Of a DNA stretch of 38,049 nucleotides, positions 1-7,155 are shown in pieces. The notes beneath the pieces are model-generated. The model had not been told where the DNA came from and did no database searches. It saw only the letters and a list, made by a program, of their open reading frames with translations. Positions within the stretch are counted from its first letter, which is position 1, and each line of letters begins with the position of its first letter. Both the position numbers and the translations under genes were made by a program. Origin of the DNA: Oscillochloris sp. ZM17-4 (lineage in GTDB: Bacteria; Chloroflexota; Chloroflexia; Chloroflexales; Chloroflexaceae); assembly GCF_019599295.1 (NCBI RefSeq), contig NZ_JAIEWN010000008.1, positions 7,645-45,693 on the forward strand, in the 5' to 3' direction.

Positions 1-834
1 GCCGGTGTGCAGGTCCAGCCCCTGCTTGACCTGGCCGAGCTTGTCGATCAGGGCGGATGGGGCGACCAGCCAGCCCACCCGCAGGCCGGGCGTGAGCAGC
101 TTCGAGAAGGTGCTGAGGTAGACGACGTGGCGCAGCTCGCCGTGCAGCTCGCAGTCGATCGCCGCCAGCGGCGTGGCCCGCTCGCCCTCGTAGACCAGCT
201 CGCCGTAGGGGTCGTCCTCAATGATCGGCAGGCGGTGGCGGGCGGCCAGCTCGACCAGCGCGCGCCGCCGGGCGGGGGCCAGGGTCACGCCGGTGGGGTT
301 CTGGAAGGAGGAGACCACGTAGAGGAAGCGCGGGCGGGCGCCGCGCTCCAGCAGCTCGGCCAGGGCGCCCACATCGAGGCCGTCCTCGTCCATGGGCAGG
401 GGCAGCAGCTGCGGGCGGTAGGGCTGCCAGGCCTGCAGCGCGCCCAGGTAGGTCGGGCTCTCGACGGCCACCGGCGCGCCGGGGTCGATCAGCAGCTTGC
501 CGATCATGTCCAGCGCCTGCTGCGAGCCCGAGGTGATCATCACCTGGCCGGCGGGGGCGCGCAGGCCGAGGTCGCCCATCCAGCCGGCGATCAGCTCGCG
601 CAGCGGGCCGTGGCCCTCGGTCGGCCCGTACTGCAGGGCGGCGGCGGGCGACTCGACAATCGCCTGCTCGCAGGCCGCGCCGATCTCCTCGGCCGGGAAC
701 AGCTCGGGCGCCGGCAGCCCCCCGGCGAAGGAGATCATCTCCGGCTGCACCGTCAGCTTCAGCAGGTCGCGGATGGCCGAGCTGCTCATCTCGCGCGCGC
801 CCTGCGCGATCCGCTCGCCCCAGTTGATGCTCAT
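1..834 (-). CDS. PLP-dependent aminotransferase, class I/II (2-aminoadipate/aromatic aminotransferase type), 3' end cut by window edge
   Basis: This is the first 278 codons of a fold-type I aminotransferase; the C-terminus lies outside the window. The start ATG at 834-832 follows TGGAG with a 5-nt gap. Visible motifs are the SFAGGLPAPELFP segment near residue 35, the QYGPTEGHGPLRELIAGW segment, ITSGSQQALD, SFQNPTG, and SKLLTPGLRVGW carrying the PLP-binding lysine (about Lys245). This pattern is typical of the LysN/Aro8-like family that transfers amino groups from 2-aminoadipate, aromatic or branched-chain amino acids to 2-oxoglutarate. No N-terminal GntR/MocR DNA-binding domain is present, so it is a free enzyme. 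The exact substrate cannot be read from the sequence. A heptamer repeat array sits directly upstream of its ribosome binding site. Confidence 0.9.
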   Translation of the reverse strand, partial: MSINWGERIAQGAREMSSSAIRDLLKLTVQPEMISFAGGLPAPELFPAEEIGAACEQAIVESPAAALQYGPTEGHGPLRELIAGWMGDLGLRAPAGQVMITSGSQQALDMIGKLLIDPGAPVAVESPTYLGALQAWQPYRPQLLPLPMDEDGLDVGALAELLERGARPRFLYVVSSFQNPTGVTLAPARRRALVELAARHRLPIIEDDPYGELVYEGERATPLAAIDCELHGELRHVVYLSTFSKLLTPGLRVGWLVAPSALIDKLGQVKQGLDLHTG

Positions 835-846
835 TGCTACTCCAGA

Positions 847-879
847 ATTGCAGATTGCAGATTGCAGATTGCAGATTGC
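847..879. repeat. (ATTGCAG)n heptanucleotide tandem array, copy 1
   Basis: Four perfect ATTGCAG units plus a partial fifth. Read on the minus strand it is (CTGCAAT)n and ends about 13 bases before the aminotransferase start codon, just upstream of its TGGAG. The same heptamer occurs at 29948-29974 and, in the opposite orientation, at 30058-30089. Confidence 0.95.
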
Positions 880-925
880 CGGGCGCGGGAGACGGCCTTC
901 CCGCCCGCACCTGCGCAGTTGGGTC

Positions 926-933
926 AGTATACT
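926..933. promoter_or_regulatory. symmetric -10-like box AGTATACT
   Basis: AGTATACT is a perfect palindrome, so TATACT is present on both strands. It could serve the aminotransferase on the minus strand and/or transcription toward 1090. No convincing -35 element was found in either direction, so the assignment is tentative. Confidence 0.3.
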
Positions 934-981
934 CCCCGCCGGGCGGAGCCATCCAGAGACAATGTCATCCCCAACCGGGCG

Positions 982-987
982 TATAAT
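982..987 (+). promoter_or_regulatory. candidate -10 box TATAAT upstream of the 1090 gene
   Basis: A perfect TATAAT about 100 bases before the small membrane protein at 1090. The region 17 bases upstream shows only a poor -35 match. Initiation here would carry the long inverted repeat at 1011-1080 in the leader. Confidence 0.3.
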
Positions 988-1010
988 GGTTGAGGAAACC
1001 TGGGGCAGCG

Positions 1011-1080
1011 GTGTAAGGGCGCAGCAGCCCCAGTTGTCTATTCAGGTCTATAATTCTCCGCTGCTGCTGCGCCCTTACAC
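1011..1080. repeat. long inverted repeat, GGGCGCAGC palindrome family, 34-nt loop
   Basis: Perfect 18-bp arms, GTGTAAGGGCGCAGCAGC at 1011-1028 and its complement at 1063-1080, separated by 34 bases that include a TATAAT. The arm core GGGCGCAGC is shared with palindromes near 10202, 11863, 20057 and 24668. It lies directly before the gene at 1090. Confidence 0.85.
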
Positions 1081-1089
1081 ACCTACCCC

Positions 1090-1464
1090 ATGTCCCACCT
1101 CGCCCTCTTTCACGCCCGCCTGCAGGTCACGATCACGCTGGCCCTGGCCGCCCTGCTGCTCTGGGGGCTGGTCTGCGCCCTGCGCGGCGCCGTCGGCCGC
1201 GGCTACACGGCGGCCCTCTGGGTCGTCGGGCTGCTGATCATCGCCGAGGGGCTGCTCGGACTGCCCCTGCTGCTCAGCAGCGCCCGGCCGGCCCGCCTGG
1301 CCCTGCACATCGTCTACGGGGCGGTGGCCGCCGCCCTGCTGCCCGGCGCTATCGCCTACAGCCGGGGCCGCTCCGGACGCTGGGAGGCGCTGACCTACGC
1401 CGCGATCTGTCTGTTCCTGCTCGGCGTGGCCGCCCGCGCCTACCAGACTGGGGGGGCCGGGTGA
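1090..1464 (+). CDS. small integral membrane protein of unknown function
   Basis: A 124-residue hydrophobic protein with about four predicted membrane helices (residues about 12-32, 38-60, 70-90 and 100-117). I do not recognise the family. The ATG at 1090 has no clear Shine-Dalgarno sequence, because the preceding bases belong to the end of an inverted repeat. Its TGA at 1462-1464 overlaps the GTG start of the carotenoid desaturase at 1461. This overlap suggests translational coupling and a membrane role linked to carotenoid metabolism, but that link is inference from position only. Confidence 0.7.
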   Translation: MSHLALFHARLQVTITLALAALLLWGLVCALRGAVGRGYTAALWVVGLLIIAEGLLGLPLLLSSARPARLALHIVYGAVAAALLPGAIAYSRGRSGRWEALTYAAICLFLLGVAARAYQTGGAG

Positions 1465-2972
1465 GCTACGACGCGATCATTATCGGCGCGGGGGTGGGCG
1501 GGCTCACCGCCGCCGCCCTGCTCGCCCGCGACGGCTGGCGGGTGGCCCTGCTGGAGGGCCACATCGAGCCCGGCGGCTGCGCGTCCTCGTACCGCCGCAA
1601 GCGGCCCGACGGCACATCGTATGTGTTCGACGTGGGCGCCACCCTCTTCGGCGGCTTCCAGCCCGGCGGCGCGCACGACTGGGTGGCCCGCAGGCTGGGA
1701 CTGCGCTTCCCGGTGGTGCCCCTGGAGCCGGCCATGCAGGTCTGGCTGCCCGACCGGGCGGTGACGCGCTACGGCGACCCGGGGGCCTGGCGGGCCGAGC
1801 GGGCGCGGGCCTTCCCGGCGCAGGCCGCCGCCGCCGAGCGCTTCTGGCAGAACCAGGAGGAGATCGCCGACATCGCCTGGCGCTTCGCCGCGCGCAACCC
1901 GCCCATGCCGCCCGAGACGGCCGGCGACCTGCTGGGGATGCTCCCGGCCGTGCGCCCGGAGCTGCTCGGCCTGCTGCCGCACCTGGGGCGCACCGTCGGC
2001 CACGAGCTGCGCCGCCACCGCCTGGACGACCCGGCGCTGCGGGCCTTCGTCGACGCCCAGCTGCTGATCTCGGCCCAGGTGCCCGCCGACGAGGCGGCCT
2101 GGCTGTTTGGCAGCGTGGCCCTCGACCTGGCCCGCCAGGGCGTCTTCTACGCCGAGGGCGGGGCCTGGAGCATCGCCCGCACCCTGGCCGACGCGCTCAT
2201 CCGCGACGGCGGCGAGCTGCGCTACCGGGCCTGGGTCGATCAGATCCTGGTCGAGGGCGAGCGGGCGGTGGGCGTGCGCCTGGCCGGCGGCGAGGAGCTG
2301 CGCGCCCGCCACATCATCGCCGGGCAGACGGTCTGGGATGTCGCCCGGCTGCTGGGCGAGGCCGCGCCGCGCCGGCTGCTGCGGCTGGCCAAGGGGACGC
2401 CCGAGGCCTGGGGCGCCTTTATGCTCTACCTGGGGGTGGACGCGGCGGCCGTGCCGGCGGGGCTGGCCGAGCACCACCAGGTGCTGCTGCGCTACGGCGA
2501 GCCGATGGGCGAGGGCAACACCGCATTCGTCTCGCTGCACCCGGCCGACGACACGAGCCGCGCCCCGGCGGGCCAGCGGGCGGTGACGGTCAGCACGCAC
2601 ACGCGGGTCGGCCCCTGGTGGGAGGCGCGGGCGGCGGGGCGGGCGGCCTACCGCGAGCGCAAGGGGCGCTGGGCCGAGCGGCTGCTCGACGCGGCCGAGG
2701 TGGCGCTGCCGGGGCTGCGCGGCCACATCCGCTACCAGCAGGCCGGCACGCCGGTGAGCTTCGCGCGCTACACCCGCCGCGCCGAGGGCATGGTCGGCGG
2801 GCTGGGCCAGCGCCCCGAGCAGAGCGGATTCCGCAGCCTGGGCGCGCGCGCCGCCGGGGTAGACCGCCTCTGGCTGGTGGGCGACAGCGCCTTCCCCGGC
2901 CAGAGCACCGCCGCCGTGACCCAGGGCGCCATCCGGCTCTACCGCGCGCTGCGCTGGTCGCGCCGGATCTAG
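1461..2972 (+). CDS. crtD: CrtD-type carotenoid desaturase (FAD-dependent, phytoene desaturase/C-3',4' desaturase family)
   Basis: A 503-residue flavoprotein. An N-terminal dinucleotide-binding fold (IIIGAGVGG; Gly9, Gly11, Gly14) is followed by the LLEGHIEPGGCASS segment typical of the CrtI/CrtD/CrtISO group, and the C-terminus has the conserved WLVGDSAFPGQSTAAVTQGA flavin-contact region. The stretch around residues 120-240 (ERFWQNQEEIADIAWRF, then the long helical part and QGVFYAEGG) resembles the cyanobacterial-type C-3',4' desaturase subgroup, so the likely role is late desaturation of a monocyclic carotenoid at the membrane. A CrtISO-like isomerase is the main alternative. The GTG start overlaps the preceding gene by four bases. 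It is the only recognisable carotenoid gene in the window. Confidence 0.8.
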   Translation: MSYDAIIIGAGVGGLTAAALLARDGWRVALLEGHIEPGGCASSYRRKRPDGTSYVFDVGATLFGGFQPGGAHDWVARRLGLRFPVVPLEPAMQVWLPDRAVTRYGDPGAWRAERARAFPAQAAAAERFWQNQEEIADIAWRFAARNPPMPPETAGDLLGMLPAVRPELLGLLPHLGRTVGHELRRHRLDDPALRAFVDAQLLISAQVPADEAAWLFGSVALDLARQGVFYAEGGAWSIARTLADALIRDGGELRYRAWVDQILVEGERAVGVRLAGGEELRARHIIAGQTVWDVARLLGEAAPRRLLRLAKGTPEAWGAFMLYLGVDAAAVPAGLAEHHQVLLRYGEPMGEGNTAFVSLHPADDTSRAPAGQRAVTVSTHTRVGPWWEARAAGRAAYRERKGRWAERLLDAAEVALPGLRGHIRYQQAGTPVSFARYTRRAEGMVGGLGQRPEQSGFRSLGARAAGVDRLWLVGDSAFPGQSTAAVTQGAIRLYRALRWSRRI

Positions 2973-3004
2973 ACTCCCGCCGCTCACCTTGGGGCGCGGC
3001 GGGG

Positions 3005-3035
3005 GCCTGCCGTGCCAAAAATGTGCCCGGCAGGC
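3005..3035 (+). terminator. hairpin after crtD, possible terminator
   Basis: GCCTGCCG at 3005-3012 pairs with CGGCAGGC at 3028-3035, 33 bases after the crtD stop. There is no T-tract, so intrinsic termination is uncertain. The rest of the gap up to 3209 holds no gene; a TATGAT at 3149-3154 could be the -10 of the next operon but has no good -35. Confidence 0.35.
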
Positions 3036-3209
3036 GCAGCCTCACCGATGGTGCTGCGGCAACTAAAAGGGCGCAGTTTTGTACCGTGAGGTTGCACGAT
3101 CACTACGGGCAGAGCCACATCTCAAAGCATATTCCAACCCTCATAGACTATGATCATGGCGAAACGTCGCAAGCAGTGCGGGTCATCACATCACCAGAGG
3201 CACATCATC

Positions 3210-3479
3210 ATGGCACTGAATCGTCGCTCGCTTCTCTTCGACCTCACCCGCGCGGAGGTGCTCGCTAAAGGGCATGTACTCCCTGAGCCAGCGCGCTGCG
3301 TGCAGTGCGGGATCTGCTCCTATAACTGTCCGATCGGCCTGGATGTGCGGGCCTACGCGTGGCGCGGCGAGCCCATCTTCGATGGCCACTGCCTCACCTG
3401 TGGCCAGTGTGTGGCCCGCTGCCCGCGCGGCGTCCTCACCTTCGCGCGCGTCAATCTGTGCGCCGAGCCCACGCATTAA
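3210..3479 (+). CDS. 2[4Fe-4S] ferredoxin-type protein (HdrC-like), first gene of electron-transfer operon
   Basis: An 89-residue soluble protein with two complete CxxCxxCxxxCP motifs: Cys30/33/36/40 (CVQCGICSYNCP) and Cys61/64/67/71 (CLTCGQCVARCP), plus one extra Cys84. This spacing binds two cubane [4Fe-4S] clusters. The style resembles the iron-sulphur domain of heterodisulfide-reductase subunit C and related quinone-linked subunits. The start at 3210 is preferred over an in-frame ATG at 3150 because AGAGG lies about 10 bases upstream and homology begins here. It is followed by the FAD oxidoreductase, the dihaem cytochrome b and the multihaem cytochrome c on the same strand, so it probably passes electrons between the flavoprotein and the membrane subunit. 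That role is inferred from the operon. Confidence 0.85.
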   Translation: MALNRRSLLFDLTRAEVLAKGHVLPEPARCVQCGICSYNCPIGLDVRAYAWRGEPIFDGHCLTCGQCVARCPRGVLTFARVNLCAEPTH

Positions 3480-3485
3480 TATAGC

Positions 3486-3518
3486 GGCACGAGGGCGGGC
3501 GTGGCCCGCCCTCGTGCC
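3486..3518 (+). repeat. perfect 15-bp palindrome between ferredoxin and FAD oxidoreductase genes
   Basis: GGCACGAGGGCGGGC at 3486-3500, three-base loop GTG, and its exact complement at 3504-3518. The hairpin occupies most of the 60-base gap and ends about 20 bases before the start codon of the next gene. It has no T-tract. It may act as an mRNA processing or partial termination site that sets unequal expression within the operon. Confidence 0.7.
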
Positions 3519-3539
3519 CACGAGAGAGAGATACGCCCC

Positions 3540-4862
3540 ATGGCTACAGAATATGTCATTGTGGGGTCGGGGGTCGCCGGCATCGCCGCCGCCGAGGCGC
3601 TCCGCTCCCGTGCGCCGGGGGCGAGCGTCACCGTTGTTACGGAAGACCCTGACGGTTTCTACTCGCGGCCGGGGCTGGCCTACTACCTCAGCGGCACCAT
3701 CCCGGAGAAACAGCTCTTCCCGCGCTCGCCGGCCGATCTGCGCGACATGGGCCTGCGCTGGGTGCAGGCCCGCGCCACCCACATCGACGTGGCGGGCCAT
3801 CGCCTCACCCTCGCCGACGACCGCACGATCCCCTACGACAAGCTGCTCCTCGCCACCGGCGCCCGCGCCGCAGCGCCCGACTTCCCCGGCAGCGACCTCG
3901 ACGGGATCTTCACCCTAGACACGCTGGGCGATGCCAGGCGGCTGGTGCGCAAGGCCAATAGAAGCGGCCGCGCCGTGGTGGTGGGCGGCGGCATCACCGC
4001 ACTAGAGCTCGCCGAGGGGCTGCACGCCTGCGGCGTCCGCGTCCACTACCTGCTGCGCGGCGCGCGCTACTGGGCGAACGTCCTCGACGCCGAGGAGTCG
4101 CACCTCGTGGAGGAGCACCTGCGCAGCGACGGCGTAGAGATCCACTCCCACACGCGGGTGCGCCAGGCGCTGGGCAAGAAGGGCAAGCTGATCGCCGTAG
4201 AGACCGACTCCGGCGCGCTGATCCCCTGCCACATGCTGGCCGTCGCCATCGGCACGCGCCCGCACCTCGACCTGGCCCGCGCCGCCGGGGTCAAGGTAGA
4301 TCGTGGCATCCTGACCGACTCCTGCCTGCGCACGAGCGCGCCCGACATCTTCGCCGCCGGGGATGTCGCCCAGGTCTACAATGAGCGCAGCGGCCGAGCC
4401 AGCCTCGACACGCTCTGGCCGACGGCGCGCGCCCACGGGGAGGCCGCGGCGGCCGCCATGGCCGGCGAGCCCACGCCATACCAGCCCGCCACCGCCATGA
4501 ACGTCACCCTGCTTGCCGGCATCCCGACGACCATTATCGGCGCCCTCGGCAGCGGCAGCGACGAGGATCTGGTGGCGATCGCCCGCGGCGACAGCGAGCG
4601 GTGGCGCAATGCCACGCCAGCATGGGTGGTCGTCGAGCAGCACGCGGTGAACCGGGTGCGGCTCATGCTCGGCGAGCGCACGATCACCGGCGCGCTCGTG
4701 ATGGGAGACCAGACCCTCTCGCGCCCGCTCCAGCGCCTGATCGCCGCCGAGGCAGACATTAGCCCCATCCGCGACTCGCTGCTGGCCGACGGCAATACCA
4801 TCCTCGAGCGGATCGCCACCTTCTCTGCGGAATGGGAGTGTAGCCATGCAGCCACCCCGTGA
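3540..4862 (+). CDS. FAD/NAD(P)-dependent oxidoreductase (rubredoxin-/nitrite-reductase-like, Pyr_redox_2)
   Basis: A 440-residue two-dinucleotide-fold flavoprotein. The FAD fold is at residues 5-35 (VIVGSGVAGIAAAEAL; Gly9, Gly11, Gly14), LLLATGARAA lies near 105, the NAD(P) fold is near 145-175 (VVVGGGITALELAEG), and the flavin-binding DIFAAGDVAQ is near 272. A C-terminal part of about 140 residues follows. This layout matches NAD(P)H:rubredoxin reductases and the N-terminal half of NirB-type nitrite reductases, which move electrons between NAD(P)H and a small iron-sulphur protein. The ATG at 3540 follows a GAGAGAGAG tract. The end overlaps the next gene by 17 bases, indicating coupling. Within this operon it is the likely entry or exit point for reducing equivalents in the cytoplasm. 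Confidence 0.85.
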   Translation: MATEYVIVGSGVAGIAAAEALRSRAPGASVTVVTEDPDGFYSRPGLAYYLSGTIPEKQLFPRSPADLRDMGLRWVQARATHIDVAGHRLTLADDRTIPYDKLLLATGARAAAPDFPGSDLDGIFTLDTLGDARRLVRKANRSGRAVVVGGGITALELAEGLHACGVRVHYLLRGARYWANVLDAEESHLVEEHLRSDGVEIHSHTRVRQALGKKGKLIAVETDSGALIPCHMLAVAIGTRPHLDLARAAGVKVDRGILTDSCLRTSAPDIFAAGDVAQVYNERSGRASLDTLWPTARAHGEAAAAAMAGEPTPYQPATAMNVTLLAGIPTTIIGALGSGSDEDLVAIARGDSERWRNATPAWVVVEQHAVNRVRLMLGERTITGALVMGDQTLSRPLQRLIAAEADISPIRDSLLADGNTILERIATFSAEWECSHAATP

Positions 4863-5706
4863 CCTGCCGTCGGCGACAGTCAGCCGCCCGGCACGCCAGA
4901 CCACCTACGAGATCGAGATATCGCTGGTGTTGGTCGGCGCGATCACCGGGCTGTACCTGTGGGCGTCGCGCGCCGGCACCCCGGCGTCCAGCGGGCTCTT
5001 CGGCCACGGCCTGGGCATCATCGGCTTCCTGCTGATGCTGTCCACCGAGACGCTCTACTCGCTGCGCAAGCGCGCCCGCGGGCGCGCCTTCGGGCGGCTG
5101 AGCAGCTGGCTCCAGTGGCATATCGTCACCGGGATCGTCGGCTCGTACATGGTGCTCCTGCACACCGCATGGCAGTTCCACGGCCTCGCCGGCGTGGTGA
5201 CGCTGCTGACGGTGGTGGTGGTGGGCAGCGGCGTTGTCGGGCGCTACCTGTACACCGCCATCCCGCGCACGGTGGACGGCGCCGAGCTGACTCTGGCCGA
5301 CCTGGAGGGCCAGCTGGCGGCGGGGGCCTCGCGCCTGGAGATTCTGGCCCGCACGCGCGCGACGCCGGGCGAGCCGCCGGCCCGGCTGCGACTGCCGTCC
5401 CTGGCCGCCGCGCCCGGCGGAGCGCTCGCCAGCGTGCTCGCGCGCCCGCTGATCGGCTGGCGCGACCGGGCCGCCCTGAGCCGCGCGATCACAGAGCTGG
5501 GAAGCCAGGACCAGGCCACCGCCGATGAGCTACGCCGGCTGATCGGCGAGCGACACCGCCTGCTGCGCCAGATCGAGCGCCTGGCCGCCGCCCGCCGCCT
5601 GCTCGCCCTCTGGCACACGGTGCACATCCCGCTCGGCGTCGCCCTGTTCGTCCTATCCTTCGTCCACATCGGCGCCGCGATCTACTACGCGACGCTTCTT
5701 CGATAG
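4846..5706 (+). CDS. dihaem b-type cytochrome membrane subunit
   Basis: A 286-residue membrane protein with about five predicted helices: near 24-42, 52-72, 90-108, 113-138 and 258-284. Two helices each carry an H-x13-H pair: His92/His106 (WHIVTGIVGSYMVLLH) and His260/His274 (HIPLGVALFVLSFVH), with His257 nearby. Two helices with paired histidines one membrane width apart is the arrangement used to stack two b haems across a membrane, as in bc1/b6f and related cytochromes. Between the two helix groups lies a charged, partly helical soluble stretch (about residues 140-255). GGGAG precedes the ATG by seven bases, and the start lies inside the end of the FAD gene. I cannot place it in a named family with certainty. 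The function as a transmembrane electron carrier is inferred from the histidines and operon. Confidence 0.75.
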   Translation: MQPPRDLPSATVSRPARQTTYEIEISLVLVGAITGLYLWASRAGTPASSGLFGHGLGIIGFLLMLSTETLYSLRKRARGRAFGRLSSWLQWHIVTGIVGSYMVLLHTAWQFHGLAGVVTLLTVVVVGSGVVGRYLYTAIPRTVDGAELTLADLEGQLAAGASRLEILARTRATPGEPPARLRLPSLAAAPGGALASVLARPLIGWRDRAALSRAITELGSQDQATADELRRLIGERHRLLRQIERLAAARRLLALWHTVHIPLGVALFVLSFVHIGAAIYYATLLR

Positions 5707-5718
5707 GGGAGGCTCCTA

Positions 5719-6969
5719 ATGCGTCGTCTTGGCTGCCTCACGCCCTTCGGGATCGGCGCGGGCCTGATCGCCGTGGTCGCCGTCGCCGCCGCCGCCCTGC
5801 TCAGCGGCGGCGCCATGTTCAGCCCCGGCCCCCTGAGCACCCAGGCGCGCAATGGCGTCACGCTCGGCGGGGTCACATCGCACGCCGCCATCGGCGGGAA
5901 CTGCGCCAGCTGCCACACGAGCCCGCTCGACGCGCGGGGCATGGCCGGAGCCTGCCTGGACTGCCACACCGACATCCAGGCCCAGCTGGCCAGCCCGAAC
6001 ACGCTCCACGGCGCGCTGCCCGACGGGGCCTCCTGCCTCGGCTGCCACACCGAGCATAAGGGCGAGACCGCAAACCTCACGAACACCGAGCTGACGAGCA
6101 GCTTCCCCCACGAGCAGCTCGGCTTCTCGCTCGCGGCCCACAAGCGCACCGCCGATGGCCGCAGCTTCGCCTGCGCCGACTGCCACACCGCCCTCGATCA
6201 GACCCCGCGCCCCGCCAACGCCTACGCCCTCGACTCGGCGGGCTGCGTGGGCTGCCACGTGGGCTACCAGGCCGGCTTTATAGCGCAGCACCGCGCTGAC
6301 TTCGGCGACGACTGCCTGAGCTGCCACAACGGCGTGGACCGCTACAGCGGCTTCGACCACGCCGCGCTGAGCTTCCCCCTAGAGGGCCAGCACGCTGAGG
6401 TCGGCTGCCAGCTCTGCCACACCGCCGCCCACGCCCCGGCCGACTTCAAGATCGCCGATAGCACCTGCGTGGCCTGCCACCAGAGCCGCGATGTCCACCA
6501 GGGCGCCTACGGCACCGACTGCGCCACCTGCCACACGCCCAGCGGGTGGGAGCAGGTCACCTTCGACCACAGCAAGACGGCCTTCCCGCTCACCGGCGCA
6601 CATACCGATGCGGCCTGCGCCAGCTGCCACAGCGCCCACGTCTACAAGGGCACGCCCACCAGCTGCGTCTCGTGCCACGCCGAGCCGCAGGTACACCTCG
6701 GCCAGTTCGGCACCGACTGCGCCACCTGCCACGTGACGAGCGCCTGGGAGAATGTGATCTTCACCCACACCTTCCCGCTCAACCACGGCGGCCGCGGCCA
6801 GATCGCCTGCGCCACCTGCCACACCAACCCGCCGCCCCAGCAGTACACGACCTACACATGCGCCAGCTGCCACGGTGACGCGGAGATGGCCAGAAAGCAC
6901 AGCGAGGAGGGGATCACCAATATCACCAACTGTGTGCGCTGTCACGCCGACGGTCGCAAGCATGACTGA
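5719..6969 (+). CDS. 15-haem c-type cytochrome, membrane-anchored or exported
   Basis: A 416-residue protein with one N-terminal hydrophobic segment (about residues 8-33) that serves as a signal anchor or export signal, followed by a region with fifteen CxxCH haem-attachment motifs. Several repeats follow a F-x-H-x4-F-P-L-x-G-x-H-x4-C-x2-C-H pattern, for example FDHSKTAFPLTGAH, so extra histidines are available as distal ligands and most haems are probably bis-His and low potential. This resembles the cytochrome c3/c7 and extended NrfH/OmcX-like multihaem proteins used as electron wires. It is the last gene of the operon, 12 bases after the cytochrome b stop with GGGGAGG before its ATG, and is followed by a strong terminator. 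It should lie on the outer face of the membrane. The terminal electron partner is unknown. Confidence 0.9.
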   Translation: MRRLGCLTPFGIGAGLIAVVAVAAAALLSGGAMFSPGPLSTQARNGVTLGGVTSHAAIGGNCASCHTSPLDARGMAGACLDCHTDIQAQLASPNTLHGALPDGASCLGCHTEHKGETANLTNTELTSSFPHEQLGFSLAAHKRTADGRSFACADCHTALDQTPRPANAYALDSAGCVGCHVGYQAGFIAQHRADFGDDCLSCHNGVDRYSGFDHAALSFPLEGQHAEVGCQLCHTAAHAPADFKIADSTCVACHQSRDVHQGAYGTDCATCHTPSGWEQVTFDHSKTAFPLTGAHTDAACASCHSAHVYKGTPTSCVSCHAEPQVHLGQFGTDCATCHVTSAWENVIFTHTFPLNHGGRGQIACATCHTNPPPQQYTTYTCASCHGDAEMARKHSEEGITNITNCVRCHADGRKHD

Positions 6970-6985
6970 TGCTGATGGCTGTTGC

Positions 6986-7020
6986 AACCGGGTCTCGGGC
7001 TTCGCCCCAGACCCGGTTTT
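6986..7020 (+). terminator. intrinsic terminator of the cytochrome operon
   Basis: AACCGGGTCTCGGGC at 6986-7000 pairs with GCCCCAGACCCGGTT (one mismatch) across a TTC loop, followed directly by TTTTGTATT. It begins 17 bases after the multihaem cytochrome stop. This is the clearest Rho-independent terminator in the window. Confidence 0.8.
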
Positions 7021-7093
7021 GTATTGGGGTTGGGCGGCTTCGCCGCCCAACCCCAATACAAAATAATGCGGGGGCGGCACAGCCGCCCCCGCA
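7021..7093. repeat. double palindrome after the cytochrome operon terminator
   Basis: A perfect 18-bp palindrome (7021-7038 with 7042-7059, loop TTC) is followed by AAAATAA and a second perfect 12-bp palindrome (7067-7078 with 7082-7093, loop ACA). A similar layout, ATTGGG palindrome, A-rich linker and GGCGGC hairpin, occurs at 30192-30263 before pheT. Confidence 0.8.
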
Positions 7094-7155
7094 CCCCCAC
7101 CGGGAGGTGACGCGCGCAAAGCCGCGCGCCAGCCAGCCACAGACCGCAGGTGGTG

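Noticed and set aside
847-879. Heptamer arrays as a CRISPR array
   Set aside because: Units are 7 bases, directly joined, with no spacers, and no cas gene is in the window.
3186-3800. Long minus-strand frame opposite the ferredoxin and FAD genes
   Set aside because: It covers parts of two clear plus-strand genes, has no domain and no ribosome binding site; high GC makes such frames common.
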